Notes: generated by a model from the letters alone, not told the origin. Positions 16,855 to 25,622 are shown, counted from the stretch's first letter. The stretch is 38,749 bases of DNA from Thermoplasmatota archaeon (GCA_016930995.1 JAFGFQ010000117.1:1-38749); one strand, 5' to 3'. Program-made: numbers and translations.

Positions 16855-18387
16855 ATGGCAAAGAAACATAAAACTATGAGAAGCTTTGCACGTACCGCTC
16901 CGAAATCGCAGGAGAAATACCTTATTGATAATGCAAAAAAATTACAAGAAGACCCTTTTCAGCTTCTTCCAACCTGCACCGATGAAAGCAGTAGGTATTT
17001 CATCAAACAGCGAAAGCAGCTGGCGCGCATCCATCGCTATCGGTTCGATGAAAAAAAACTTGAGAAACTCTCGCATAAAAAAGGTTTAGACGGAGCCTTG
17101 GCAGGGACGTATTTACTTGCTATCTCGGAAAAAGCGCCATACCTTGCAGCACTGACGTTTCCAACAGGTGCCGTGACCTATGCACAACGGGGAAAAGCAG
17201 ACAAAGAAAAACTCGTAGCCGTGCAGCATTTTGATGACCCTGTGTTTCGACTCTGTGGGATCAAAGATGTCGTTTTTAAGAAAAAACTCCATGTCTATTC
17301 ATGGGATACTGGATACTTCTGTTCGGGTAAAGGGGCGCATCCTCCTTCAGAATTTATAGAGTTTATTAAGAAAAAAGTTGGTTTTGCTGCAATAAAAGAT
17401 GTAGTGAGCTGTCCACATATCCCAGCAGAGATCGCACAAAAAAAGGAGTATCTACCGTTGGATTATCTTCGCATCGAATGGACACCAGCACAGACCATAA
17501 TTGCAATATGCGAGAACTGCTCAAAATCAACAAAAAATACCATGTTTACCATCTCCAAATACATGTTACAACAGAACCTTTCGGATGATTTTCATATCGA
17601 GGTGGTGACACAGGTCGGAAGACACGATGTTCTTGCTGATACACAACAAACGACTCATCTCCAGGAATACCTTACAGGAAGACTGACTGATTATGAACTT
17701 ATTAAAAATATAGCAAAAAGCCATGAAGCGCAGGTGAAACAAGCCGAAGAAAAAATCTTCGTCCTAGATGGTGTCTCATTTGGCAATGACACTTCAAGAT
17801 TTATAGATGCATTACAACCCAACCCCCCTGAGAAAAAAGCCCTAGAATTTTTCCTGCAGAGAAGCCAAGAACCTTTAATCGTTTCAAAAATAACACCAAG
17901 TAAGGTTATTGATCGCTACTGGACGCAATACGGTCATGACTTTCTTGGATCGATTCTTACAGATCAAGAACTGGTTGATTCGCTCCTTAAACTTGATGAG
18001 ACACCATCAAATATTATCAATCTTGCTTTTGAATATCAACAACGACGGGAAATCCTATCCCGCCTCCCCGTCTATGAGCAATTACCTCCCCTAGCTGCCT
18101 ATGCCGATGCAGTCGCTCGCACGTATAAAACATTTGGCGAAAAAAAGGCGTTATCTGAGATTAAGAATCATCCAGACACTCCAAAAGCAAAATCAATCGC
18201 CTATGCGTTTTTACTTATACTTGGAAAAGGCTCTGAGATGAAATGGAAATACTCAAAAGAAGAAATCGATTATGGGGAGTTTTTGCAGGAGCCTGCTAAA
18301 AAACTTCTCATGGGCGAGCCTGAAACATATGGTCTAGCCCTCCAGGAGCTTCTTACTGCATCTGGCTCTTCAGAGGTTATCCCCTGA
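16855..18387 (+). CDS. 510-residue conserved-looking orphan protein
   Basis: I do not recognise this protein. It is long, soluble, lysine-rich and well-formed, with a very basic start (MAKKHKTMRSFART), no signal peptide and no transmembrane helix. A central segment has CENCSKSTKNTMFTISKY (around residue 220), a single cysteine pair that could bind metal. Other cysteines sit in VSCPHIPAEIAQ and FRLCGIKD, and HVYSWDTGYFCSGKGAHPP is a glycine/histidine-rich loop that might be an active-site region. The C-terminal 200 residues are predominantly helical. The start codon has no Shine-Dalgarno sequence and a TATA-like ATATAC lies upstream, as for a leaderless gene. It converges with the EarA-like regulator. 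Confidence 0.8.
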   Translation: MAKKHKTMRSFARTAPKSQEKYLIDNAKKLQEDPFQLLPTCTDESSRYFIKQRKQLARIHRYRFDEKKLEKLSHKKGLDGALAGTYLLAISEKAPYLAALTFPTGAVTYAQRGKADKEKLVAVQHFDDPVFRLCGIKDVVFKKKLHVYSWDTGYFCSGKGAHPPSEFIEFIKKKVGFAAIKDVVSCPHIPAEIAQKKEYLPLDYLRIEWTPAQTIIAICENCSKSTKNTMFTISKYMLQQNLSDDFHIEVVTQVGRHDVLADTQQTTHLQEYLTGRLTDYELIKNIAKSHEAQVKQAEEKIFVLDGVSFGNDTSRFIDALQPNPPEKKALEFFLQRSQEPLIVSKITPSKVIDRYWTQYGHDFLGSILTDQELVDSLLKLDETPSNIINLAFEYQQRREILSRLPVYEQLPPLAAYADAVARTYKTFGEKKALSEIKNHPDTPKAKSIAYAFLLILGKGSEMKWKYSKEEIDYGEFLQEPAKKLLMGEPETYGLALQELLTASGSSEVIP

Positions 18388-18492
18388 GACATTAGCATTT
18401 TTTGTTCTGTTCAGTACAGAAGAACTCCTCATCCATAAGGTAACAATCATTTTTAAACGAGGAAAAATATCTTCCCATCGACATGCGACCAC

Positions 18493-18828
18493 CTACTCTT
18501 TCTCTGATACTGATTGTACCATTTCTTTCCCAAAGGTTGTAATACCATATAGACGGACGTTATTGCCGCAATTTTTTTCTTGTACAATATCAAGATTCAA
18601 GAGTGATTCATCTTCTTTATAACGCTCTTCCATCCCACGAATCGCCCCAATGACGTTTGAGGGTGTTGTCCGTACATGATAAGCTATCTCAGCGGTGTAA
18701 CTATAATTTGGGCTGATTTCAAAAAGATATTGAGCAATCTTCTTGCGTATGTTACTTCGTCTCAAGGCTCGAACAGCTAGCGGTCGTTTTACCTCGAATG
18801 TTGAGGTTATATTCCCCTCATCCTGCAT
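18493..18828 (-). CDS. Winged-helix regulator resembling EarA
   Basis: A 111-residue protein with one winged helix: ALRRSNIRKKIAQYLFEISP (about 17-36), a recognition helix in TTPSNVIGAIRGMEERY (about 53-69) and a wing ending in VRLYGITTFGKEMV. This layout, especially the SNIRKKI and TPSNVIGA-RGM blocks, resembles the euryarchaeal archaellum regulator EarA, which activates archaellum transcription in Methanococcus. No archaellin genes are here, but the gene lies upstream of a pilus-type ATPase and platform on the same chromosome segment, though as a separate unit. AGGTGG at 18835-18840 precedes the ATG. The EarA identification rests on memory of the family. Confidence 0.7.
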   Translation of the reverse strand: MQDEGNITSTFEVKRPLAVRALRRSNIRKKIAQYLFEISPNYSYTAEIAYHVRTTPSNVIGAIRGMEERYKEDESLLNLDIVQEKNCGNNVRLYGITTFGKEMVQSVSEKE

Positions 18829-18865
18829 CCCAATCCACCTTTAGAAAGCTCATAGGTAGTTCAGT

Positions 18866-18887
18866 TAATAAATAATTTTCTTATGTA
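18866..18887 (-). promoter_or_regulatory. Promoter of the EarA-like gene with a TACATA element
   Basis: On the minus strand TACATA (18882-18887) is followed by an A-rich BRE-like segment and TTATTTATTA (18866-18875). Transcription would start near 18845, giving a leader of about 17 bases. TACATA just upstream of the BRE is, as I recall, the type of element described for EarA, so autoregulation is possible. A six-base match in AT-rich DNA is weak evidence on its own. Confidence 0.35.
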
Positions 18888-18950
18888 ATGCATCTGGTAT
18901 ATCTCCTATTACATGTTCATGTACATATCCCTATTCACCGGTCGATTAAC

Positions 18951-18958
18951 AAAAAAAA
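18951..18958 (-). terminator. T-run terminator of the pilus operon
   Basis: Eight consecutive A residues on the plus strand give a T8 tract in the minus-strand transcript, about 48 bases after the TadC stop. It separates the tadA-tadC operon from the EarA-like gene further along. Confidence 0.45.
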
Positions 18959-19005
18959 CACCAGTACAATTCAAAAAACATGCGATTGTTTCTCGTCTGT
19001 GTTTA

Positions 19006-20997
19006 TTAAACGAGAGGTACTAAATGAGAAAAGAAGAATTGACCAAAGACTACCGTAAGAGAAAAGACTGTTATTGACACAGGGAGTGTTTTTCCAAGGT
19101 TAAACATGAATGTCGCTTTATCGTCCCCTTCATTGATTCCAGTTGTGAACCGTGTGAGAAGAATCACCAGTTCAATAAGGTAGATCCCAATGAGAAGTAC
19201 AAAATACTCAGGTCGAATATTCTCTGTCATAAACGGATCAATTACGTTTGGGAATGTTTCTGAAAGACCATCGAGTGCATCGAATGAAACAGTCTGTTGC
19301 AAGGACCCTAATATCCTTGAAATCAACATTGTTATTGCGAGTGTGACCCCAGCGATGAGCGGTGCAAATATCGTCATGGTCGTCTGTAGTGTTGAGATTA
19401 GTTCAGAGAGTGCGTCTGTTATTCTTTTTTCTACCTCCTGTAATTGTTTCAGATGGTCAGCGACACGGATAAGAGACGCACTCATCGCACGTTGACTTTT
19501 TATCGCTCCCTCGACAAACAAACGGAGGAGTGCCTTGATACGGTCTGAGTACACATGGTGTAAAGAGCCGAATTCATTGTGGTAGAGAGCATCATGAAAA
19601 TTTGTATGCATCGTAGTAAGAATATAATTTGTTTGAGCAAAAATCTCTGAGATTTTTGTTCCTTTCATCATCTGCGCGGTATACGTAAGGCTTTCCTCAG
19701 GAGATTTTTCTTCAGAGATTCGCTTTCCAAGGATGTATAGTGCGTCGCTGAATTCTTTTTCCATCTGTCTTATATCGTCACGGACTCTTTTATAGGGACC
19801 ATAGACGCTGATACAATAAAAAGAAATCGCTGTTGCGATTCCCCAGATAATAAATAACGTGACAGGAAAAAACGCGTTTACTCCCTCCGGATTACCAATA
19901 AAGGTTACCCACTCATTCGCAGCACACGAAGAAAACAACAGAGGAATCAATAGGAAAAAAATCCCTGGGACTGATATGATAAGGCTAAGTATTACAGAAA
20001 CCATTCGTCGATGTCGAATGTTGATAGCATGAAGCAAAGGATGATTCGATGGAATGGGCGTGGGGTTAAAAGCTGCAGGCCGTGAGAGGAGAATTTTTCT
20101 TGTATAGAGAAAAATAAAGAACGGTAAGAGGATATCATAGACGAGAAACACTTGGAGAAGGGTGATTTTCATCCCGATAAGGCCTGCTGCAGGAAGCATT
20201 GCAACAAGGGAAAGCGGAATCATAATCCCTATGGAGTAAAGGATCATGGTAGGTTGATGGAGGCGATTAGCAAACTGGTTCATTGTCTCTGTTGTTCCCT
20301 CTAATGAGACATCCAATGCTCTGTCAAGAGTGATGATTCGTGACGCTTCATCTTTTTCATGGATGGCACTGCAGAGGAGGTGGAGCGATCGTTTGAAATA
20401 CTCACTGAAACGGCCCCATCGTAACGCAAAATGCGTAATGGCATCATTTACTCCATGGTAGACACGTATCTCCATATCCCAGAGTACTTTTCGTAAATCA
20501 TACGCAAGTGTTGTTGTGGATTCTGTAGCTGCGAATTTCATGCTGTTTTCAAGGTTTGGAACAAGTTTGAGATACATAACAAGATAACTAAGGAGTTCAG
20601 GGATATCGCCAAGAGAATGAATCTGGATATATCTGACATAATTTTTTGGATACCTCACAACCAAATTCAAAACGATCAATGGGACAATAACAAGGATTAA
20701 GGCAATTATTATGAGAGATACCACGTCAATTGAGTGGAAAAAATTGTGTAAAATGTAGACTGTAAGAAAAGAGCCAATAAAAAAGATAAGTAACGACAGA
20801 AACGCACAGGTATAGGCGAATAACAGGATATCATATTGGGTGACATTCAGATCAGAAAACGTGAGAAGATCTTCATAGTCTGCAGGAAAATATCTCTGTA
20901 GCGTTCTTTGTGTTTTCTGGTTATCCGGGAGGAGCCATGAAAAATATTTCCTAGAGAACAGTACAGCACATTCAAACCTTTTTTGTTCTGCTCTCAT
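19006..20997 (-). CDS. TadC/FlaJ-like membrane platform protein with two GspF domains
   Basis: Polytopic inner-membrane protein of 663 residues. Two T2SSF/GspF cytoplasmic helical domains are visible: about 130-255 (GDIPELLSYLVMYLKLVPNL and onwards) and about 395-540 (FSDALYILGKRISEEKSPEE and onwards). They are separated and flanked by about nine hydrophobic helices. This duplicated-GspF form is typical of archaeal type IV pilus platforms. It would sit under the pilus and convert the stroke of the ATPase. Its ATG overlaps the stop of the ATPase gene by four bases (ATGA), so the two are translationally coupled. The substrate pilins are not certain; the divergent gene at 24678 is the only nearby candidate. 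Confidence 0.88.
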   Translation of the reverse strand: MRAEQKRFECAVLFSRKYFSWLLPDNQKTQRTLQRYFPADYEDLLTFSDLNVTQYDILLFAYTCAFLSLLIFFIGSFLTVYILHNFFHSIDVVSLIIIALILVIVPLIVLNLVVRYPKNYVRYIQIHSLGDIPELLSYLVMYLKLVPNLENSMKFAATESTTTLAYDLRKVLWDMEIRVYHGVNDAITHFALRWGRFSEYFKRSLHLLCSAIHEKDEASRIITLDRALDVSLEGTTETMNQFANRLHQPTMILYSIGIMIPLSLVAMLPAAGLIGMKITLLQVFLVYDILLPFFIFLYTRKILLSRPAAFNPTPIPSNHPLLHAINIRHRRMVSVILSLIISVPGIFFLLIPLLFSSCAANEWVTFIGNPEGVNAFFPVTLFIIWGIATAISFYCISVYGPYKRVRDDIRQMEKEFSDALYILGKRISEEKSPEESLTYTAQMMKGTKISEIFAQTNYILTTMHTNFHDALYHNEFGSLHHVYSDRIKALLRLFVEGAIKSQRAMSASLIRVADHLKQLQEVEKRITDALSELISTLQTTMTIFAPLIAGVTLAITMLISRILGSLQQTVSFDALDGLSETFPNVIDPFMTENIRPEYFVLLIGIYLIELVILLTRFTTGINEGDDKATFMFNLGKTLPVSITVFSLTVVFGQFFFSHLVPLV

Positions 20998-23216
20998 GTG
21001 ACAAACCTCCTATATTTGGTAAACCAGCTCATCCATACCTCTCGTACTTCATCATAGTCGACGACCCCGTTTTTCTCCTTGTTCTCTTCAATTGCGATCC
21101 AAAACATGTTGTTTGCATCCCGGGTTGTTGTTGCTTCTAGTAATTCTTTTTGATTTTTTCCATGTGCAACGATTGTTTTTTTTATGTCAGTTCGTAACCG
21201 GATGTTTTCTAGAGCTTTTTCAACAGTTATTCCCCATTTTCTTGCGATTGTTTGGATAACCTGTGATTGTCCCATATCGAGAAGATCGGTGGCGTTCAAC
21301 TGATCTTTTGAGGACTCATAGACCATGATGTCCTGGAAAATCTTATCCGGGTCAGGGTTGCTACTCCATCCTGTTTTTAGTATTTCTGAGATTTGTATGA
21401 CCCTTCGTTTTCTCTCAACTCCCCCCTCGTTTCGAATAGGGGCTGCGATGATGACTGCATCAACAGCCTTAAAAGATGTGGGCGGGACTCCGATGTCATA
21501 GACAACACGTTCATAGACATCCCGTGTGGTAGACCCATGAATCGTCCCCATGATGAGGTTCCCTGCTGCTCCTACTCTCATTGCTTCAAATAAAACTTTT
21601 GCTTCAACACCACGCACCTCTCCAAGAATTAATACTGATTCTCCAAGTCGTAATGCGGTACGCAATGCATCTGTTGGTTCTACTTCAGTGGACATTGCAC
21701 TGGTTGTGATAGATTTTGTAATGAGCGATTGCATCTTATAACCAAACCGTTGAAAATCATCAAGAGGGATTTCTGCGGTATCCTCAATACTTAAAATTCG
21801 GAAGCGCTGCGGGATTTCCAAAATACACGCACTGAGTAGCGAGGTTTTTCCTGAACCACGACTCCCTGCTACTAATAAGGAGGCTTGTCCATCGATAAGG
21901 AAACTAAGCAATCCCGCTGCGGTGGGTGAAATCATGTTATTTGCGATAAATTGCGTCAGTGTCCAGGGTTTTAATCGATGTTTCCGAAATGCAAATGCGA
22001 TTCCACGAGGCGTCAAAGGATTTGAAATTGCTGTGACTCTCGTACGATATTTTTCAAGATCCATATCCAGGACTGGTGACGCCTCGGAAAAAGCTCTTCC
22101 GCTGATTGTTCGGAACCGAGAAGCAAACGCATCGATATCGCTATCCGATAGATAGATATTCGAGGTATATTCCTCTCCATCAAGAACTAAATGTAAGGGA
22201 TTGTTTGTAACAGGTGCATTGACATAGATATCCTGGATGTGTGAATCAAGTAACAAGTCCTCAAGGATTCCAAATCCGGTGCTGTACCTTGAGAATAAGT
22301 CTGAAAGGTATTCAATATGGTCCGTATTCAGGTCAAGTTTTTTTTCTTCGACAAATCGAGCAATAATCTGGGCTCCAAGACGTTTGAAATATTCTTCAGC
22401 AGTGCAGGTGTCCATGAACGAAACATCTTTGGGTCTATGGCCGGATAAATGCATCCGGACCTCTTCCAGGAGGAACAATTCTTCGCAAGGCAGCTCATAT
22501 TCAGGAGGGACGACAAAGTAAAGTTTTTCTGGTCGTGAATGGAGCATATAGAGGGAGACATGTAAAGGACAACTGCTTTTTCGAGGAATCTCATATGATC
22601 TGAGAAAAATTGCATCAAATGGAGGTTCAAGGTAAATATACGAATCAATAAATCCAGGACGTATATGAGGTCGGATACGTGTCGAATAAAATGTATCACT
22701 GGAGACTTCTTTTCCATCAAGATATCGTGATAAATCAATTTTATGTAGCATCTCAAAAAGAAGTGCTTGGTATTTTTCTTCACAGTCCACACAAGGAGAT
22801 TCTATGAGATGGTTTTTTTGTAAAAGAGTATTGAGATGGATGTAGACATCGATAGGATCATTGAGTATATCGATTAAATATGTTTGGAGTTCTGTTTGTC
22901 TTTTTTCTTTGCATGACGAACATTTCATAAAATCCTTGTGATGCACCCATAGATGACTACAGGATTGGATATGCTCAATAAACTTGGTGATATCATTTAA
23001 TATATGAACTTCCTCGCTGTTAAATACCTTAACAATTGCATGGTTTAGCACGAGACGGTCAATGCCATGTTCTTTTTGCAGGATTTGAAAAATATTACGG
23101 CGGCAACGTTTATCAGCAAGGGTTGAAGTGCCGTTTGCGCAGATGCGGCAGTGAACAATGAGTGTTTTACTATCTGTTTTTCTTTTTATTTCGTAAGGAC
23201 ATATGTTTTTGTCCAT
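20994..23216 (-). CDS. TadA/FlaI-like type II/IV secretion ATPase with N-terminal cysteine clusters
   Basis: Cytoplasmic hexameric motor ATPase of 740 residues. The C-terminal half (about 300-650) is the T2SSE fold: Walker A GSRGSGKTS, an aspartate-box-like ILSIEDTAEIPL, Walker B VLILGEVRG, and a His box in MGTIHGSTT. The N-terminal part is longer than usual and contains several cysteine pairs: C6 with CRIC and C38 within the first 40 residues, CSSC near 99-102, and CVDC near 142-145. These suggest one or two zinc ribbons in front of the motor. It powers pilus assembly or secretion with the TadC protein. GGGAGA lies eight bases before the ATG. It is divergent from the HerA-like gene. Confidence 0.9.
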   Translation of the reverse strand: MDKNICPYEIKRKTDSKTLIVHCRICANGTSTLADKRCRRNIFQILQKEHGIDRLVLNHAIVKVFNSEEVHILNDITKFIEHIQSCSHLWVHHKDFMKCSSCKEKRQTELQTYLIDILNDPIDVYIHLNTLLQKNHLIESPCVDCEEKYQALLFEMLHKIDLSRYLDGKEVSSDTFYSTRIRPHIRPGFIDSYIYLEPPFDAIFLRSYEIPRKSSCPLHVSLYMLHSRPEKLYFVVPPEYELPCEELFLLEEVRMHLSGHRPKDVSFMDTCTAEEYFKRLGAQIIARFVEEKKLDLNTDHIEYLSDLFSRYSTGFGILEDLLLDSHIQDIYVNAPVTNNPLHLVLDGEEYTSNIYLSDSDIDAFASRFRTISGRAFSEASPVLDMDLEKYRTRVTAISNPLTPRGIAFAFRKHRLKPWTLTQFIANNMISPTAAGLLSFLIDGQASLLVAGSRGSGKTSLLSACILEIPQRFRILSIEDTAEIPLDDFQRFGYKMQSLITKSITTSAMSTEVEPTDALRTALRLGESVLILGEVRGVEAKVLFEAMRVGAAGNLIMGTIHGSTTRDVYERVVYDIGVPPTSFKAVDAVIIAAPIRNEGGVERKRRVIQISEILKTGWSSNPDPDKIFQDIMVYESSKDQLNATDLLDMGQSQVIQTIARKWGITVEKALENIRLRTDIKKTIVAHGKNQKELLEATTTRDANNMFWIAIEENKEKNGVVDYDEVREVWMSWFTKYRRFVT

Positions 23217-23241
23217 AGATATTCTCCCAGACCTTTAAGTG

Positions 23242-23258
23242 ACGTCCAATGGGGACGT
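23242..23258. repeat. Inverted repeat between divergent pilus-locus genes
   Basis: ACGTCC (23242-23247) and GGACGT (23253-23258) are separated by five bases. The repeat sits 26 bases upstream of the ATPase ATG, inside its expected leader or promoter. It could be an operator or a small leader hairpin. The GC-rich arms stand out from the AT-rich surroundings. Confidence 0.35.
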
Positions 23259-23310
23259 AGATATCAATAATGACAGAAATTTTTGGTAAACTTATCCCTC
23301 TGCCATAAAC

Positions 23311-23364
23311 TATATAATATTTATGAGGATATATATTTTCTCATTTGTAAAAAAGTCGGGAGGT
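23311..23364 (+). promoter_or_regulatory. TATA box and ribosome binding site of the HerA-like gene
   Basis: TATATAAT at 23311-23318 and GGGAGGT at 23358-23364, five bases before an ATG at 23370. This fixes the start at 23370 and excludes an in-frame start 29 codons upstream, which would lie before the TATA box. Confidence 0.6.
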
Positions 23365-23369
23365 TATAT

Positions 23370-24650
23370 ATGAGAGAGTCTCATTCAAAGGGACGATCGT
23401 CTCTCTCTGAAAAGCAATATGTGCTCGGAAGGAGACATAAGACAACAAACGGCGTCCTTAATATCGGAAGATACTACGCGCTTGATGGATCCCTTGGAGC
23501 GCCAGTGTATCTTGACGTATTGCGTCCTCATATGATTCTCATTTGTGGGAAACGAGGGTATGGAAAGTCATATAGCATAGGGGTATTTCTTGAGGAAATG
23601 GCGGGATTGCCCAATGAGATAAAGCAGAATCTGTCTGTTGTTGTTCTTGATTCCTTAGGGATTTTTTGGTCTACACAGTTTCCAAGCAAGGATAATTTGG
23701 ATACATTACAGCGATGGGAACGAAAACCCCAAGGTATTCCTATTCGTCTTGTAGTTCCTGCATATGGTCTCAAGAATCATTCAACCAAAGATATGGTTGT
23801 GGACAGGTTTTCATTATGTGCTGCTGAGTTATCTCCTCTGCATTGGTGTCAACTCTTTGATGTAAAAGCCACTGACCCGGTGGGTGTAGCGTTGACGCGA
23901 GCAATTCTTGCAGTGCAGTCTTCGAAAGTTCATTTTTCACTTTCAGAGGTCATTGCATATATTCAGCAGGATGTTCAATTAGAAGATGTCGTTAAATATG
24001 CCGTACAAAATTTTTTTATCATGGCAGATTCATGGGGCCTGTTTGATAAAGACGGTCTAGTAATTAGGGATCTTGTCCAACCCGGTGTTCTCACTATACT
24101 TGATTTAAGTGTTCTTCATAGTCCTATTCTTAAGGATATTGTTGTCGCTCTTCTGAGTGAAAAAATTTTTGAAGAACGTATCAAATCAAGAAAAATATTA
24201 GAACAGAAAAAGATGGGTTTTTCTACAGAGGAAACAACAATCCCTTTGGTATGGTTTGTAATCGATGAAGCACAATTATTCATACCCTCTGAGAAAAAGA
24301 CCCTCTCTAAAGAGGTATTAATTGAGGAATGGATGCGACAGGGCCGACAACCTGGTCTTTCTCTGCTTCTTGCCACGCAACGACCAAGTGCTGTCGAGCC
24401 AGAAGTGCTATCTCATAGTGATATCATTATGTGCCACCGTTTGACCGCGCAGGAGGATATTGAGGCGTTACGTCGTATTCGTCCAACGTACATGCAAGGT
24501 GATATCGTTGAATCTATCAAAAAAATAGGGTCTGAAAAAGGAGTTGCTTTACTTATAGATGATACGTCAGAGTCTGTTCATGTTATTCAGCTACGTCCTC
24601 GTATCAGCTGGCACGGTGGCGCTGAACCTGTTATAAATGACGGTGGGTAG
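23370..24650 (+). CDS. HerA/VirB4-like ATPase (DUF87 type)
   Basis: P-loop ATPase of 426 residues from the chosen ATG. It belongs to the HerA-FtsK superfamily: a short N-terminal barrel-like segment (about 20-50), Walker A GKRGYGKS (about 60-67), Walker B WFVIDEAQLFIP (about 300-311), an LLATQRPSA sensor segment and a conserved arginine-rich stretch near residue 375. HerA proteins pump or unwind DNA with the NurA nuclease, whereas related VirB4/TraC-like proteins drive conjugation or secretion. There is no nurA or mre11 gene nearby. The gene is divergent from the TadA-TadC operon and followed by a pilin-like protein, so a role in surface assembly is the more attractive reading, but it is inferred from context. 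Confidence 0.85.
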   Translation: MRESHSKGRSSLSEKQYVLGRRHKTTNGVLNIGRYYALDGSLGAPVYLDVLRPHMILICGKRGYGKSYSIGVFLEEMAGLPNEIKQNLSVVVLDSLGIFWSTQFPSKDNLDTLQRWERKPQGIPIRLVVPAYGLKNHSTKDMVVDRFSLCAAELSPLHWCQLFDVKATDPVGVALTRAILAVQSSKVHFSLSEVIAYIQQDVQLEDVVKYAVQNFFIMADSWGLFDKDGLVIRDLVQPGVLTILDLSVLHSPILKDIVVALLSEKIFEERIKSRKILEQKKMGFSTEETTIPLVWFVIDEAQLFIPSEKKTLSKEVLIEEWMRQGRQPGLSLLLATQRPSAVEPEVLSHSDIIMCHRLTAQEDIEALRRIRPTYMQGDIVESIKKIGSEKGVALLIDDTSESVHVIQLRPRISWHGGAEPVINDGG

Positions 24651-24677
24651 TGATGGTTTGATTGTAAAGGTGATTCT

Positions 24678-25253
24678 ATGAGATGTTTTTATAATGATGC
24701 TGTTGAAATTCTCCTAACTCGTCTTCTAATGAGCATCGCTGTTATCGCCGCTATCATACTCCTCGTGGTGTTCGCATCTGGGAATCTGAAGATATTCCTT
24801 GCGGAACAGCAAGTCGAACAGCAATGTCGATTGGTGATTTCCTCCCTGTCAACGATGGTCGAGGATGGAGGGTGTCGTGATGTAGATGAACTGAATGCTG
24901 CTGAAGGCGCAAAACGTATTCAGTCCTTTACGCTACCGGAGTCATTGGTTTATCTTTGTTTTGGGGGGGACCCTGATACATCGAACACGGGTGTGGCGAC
25001 CTCTGAGCTTTTCGAAGATGGTGCAGTTATTTTTTATAAAGTCCAGGGTGGTGGGAAAAAAGTTATATGGCTACCTAAAGAAACCTATAAATTTCGAGAA
25101 GGGGTTTTTATTGGTAATCGTTGGGTAATCAGTGGGTCTGGACAGAGTTTTATCATTCGTAGGGGTGGCAGCATTACTCTTGTGTTTGAGCGTATAGAAA
25201 AAAATCATATCAAGTATCTCTTGATTCATCAAAATGATGAGATTGAAGAGTGA
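24678..25253 (+). CDS. Membrane-anchored pilin-like protein
   Basis: A 191-residue protein with a short N-terminus, one long hydrophobic helix (about 12-37, LMSIAVIAAIILLVVFASG) and an extracytoplasmic domain of about 150 residues rich in beta-strands and glycine. The pattern of a short polar leader, hydrophobic helix with preceding E10, a helical continuation and then a beta domain resembles minor pilins or pseudopilins of archaeal Tad-like systems, and LPESLVYLCFGG echoes the start of their beta domain. I see no clear class III prepilin cleavage motif. It lies 27 bases after the HerA-like ATPase with AAAGGTG before the ATG, so both are in one operon. It is the best substrate candidate for the divergent TadA-TadC machine. 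Confidence 0.65.
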   Translation: MRCFYNDAVEILLTRLLMSIAVIAAIILLVVFASGNLKIFLAEQQVEQQCRLVISSLSTMVEDGGCRDVDELNAAEGAKRIQSFTLPESLVYLCFGGDPDTSNTGVATSELFEDGAVIFYKVQGGGKKVIWLPKETYKFREGVFIGNRWVISGSGQSFIIRRGGSITLVFERIEKNHIKYLLIHQNDEIEE

Positions 25254-25273
25254 ATAATATGATTTGACTGATT

Positions 25274-25615
25274 TTATTCCTTTTCTTTCTGTTGTCCATT
25301 GGTTTTAAGCGTAGATTGTATGTTTTTTTGTACGAGTCGGCAGATTCGACAGGTTTCAACAACAACGGTGCCACCATTGTTTTTCATAATACGTTCTGCA
25401 GAGATAGTGATCTCCTGGATGATCTTCTTATCAAAAATATCTTCCTTCCCTCTTTTTTTTGAGAGATATTGGCAGATTGCTGCAGGGGTCAACCCAAGTT
25501 TTTCTGCGGCTTCTCGTTGACTGAGTTTGTATTCCTTTATGAGAGTTTCAGCGAGTTCTTTTCGTATTGTTGGTATTCCGTTCCAGAGCATGTATTCACA
25601 GGGTGTCCGCTGCAT
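25274..25615 (-). CDS. HTH transcription regulator, COG2522-like
   Basis: A 113-residue archaeal regulator. It opens with CEYMLWNGIPTIRKELAETL, the signature start of a euryarchaeal family of predicted regulators (COG2522), followed by a clear helix-turn-helix at about 30-52 (LSQREAAEKLGLTPAAICQY) and a C-terminal helical part with a CRICRLVQ cysteine pair near 90-95. Members are often found beside biosynthetic genes, but their targets are mostly unknown. A TATA box places the transcript start at the ATG, so the mRNA is probably leaderless. It is divergent from pyrD, and palindromes lie between them. The cysteine pair might sense redox or metal. Confidence 0.8.
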   Translation of the reverse strand: MQRTPCEYMLWNGIPTIRKELAETLIKEYKLSQREAAEKLGLTPAAICQYLSKKRGKEDIFDKKIIQEITISAERIMKNNGGTVVVETCRICRLVQKNIQSTLKTNGQQKEKE

Positions 25616-25622
25616 ATTGTAT

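Noticed and set aside
18403..18419. TTCTGT/ACAGAA stem with five-base loop between convergent genes
   Set aside because: Only six weak pairs and no T tract on the correct side for either gene.
23283..23369. Extended N-terminus of the HerA-like protein
   Set aside because: The extra 29 codons begin before the TATA box and lack a ribosome binding site, whereas GGGAGGT fits the ATG at 23370.
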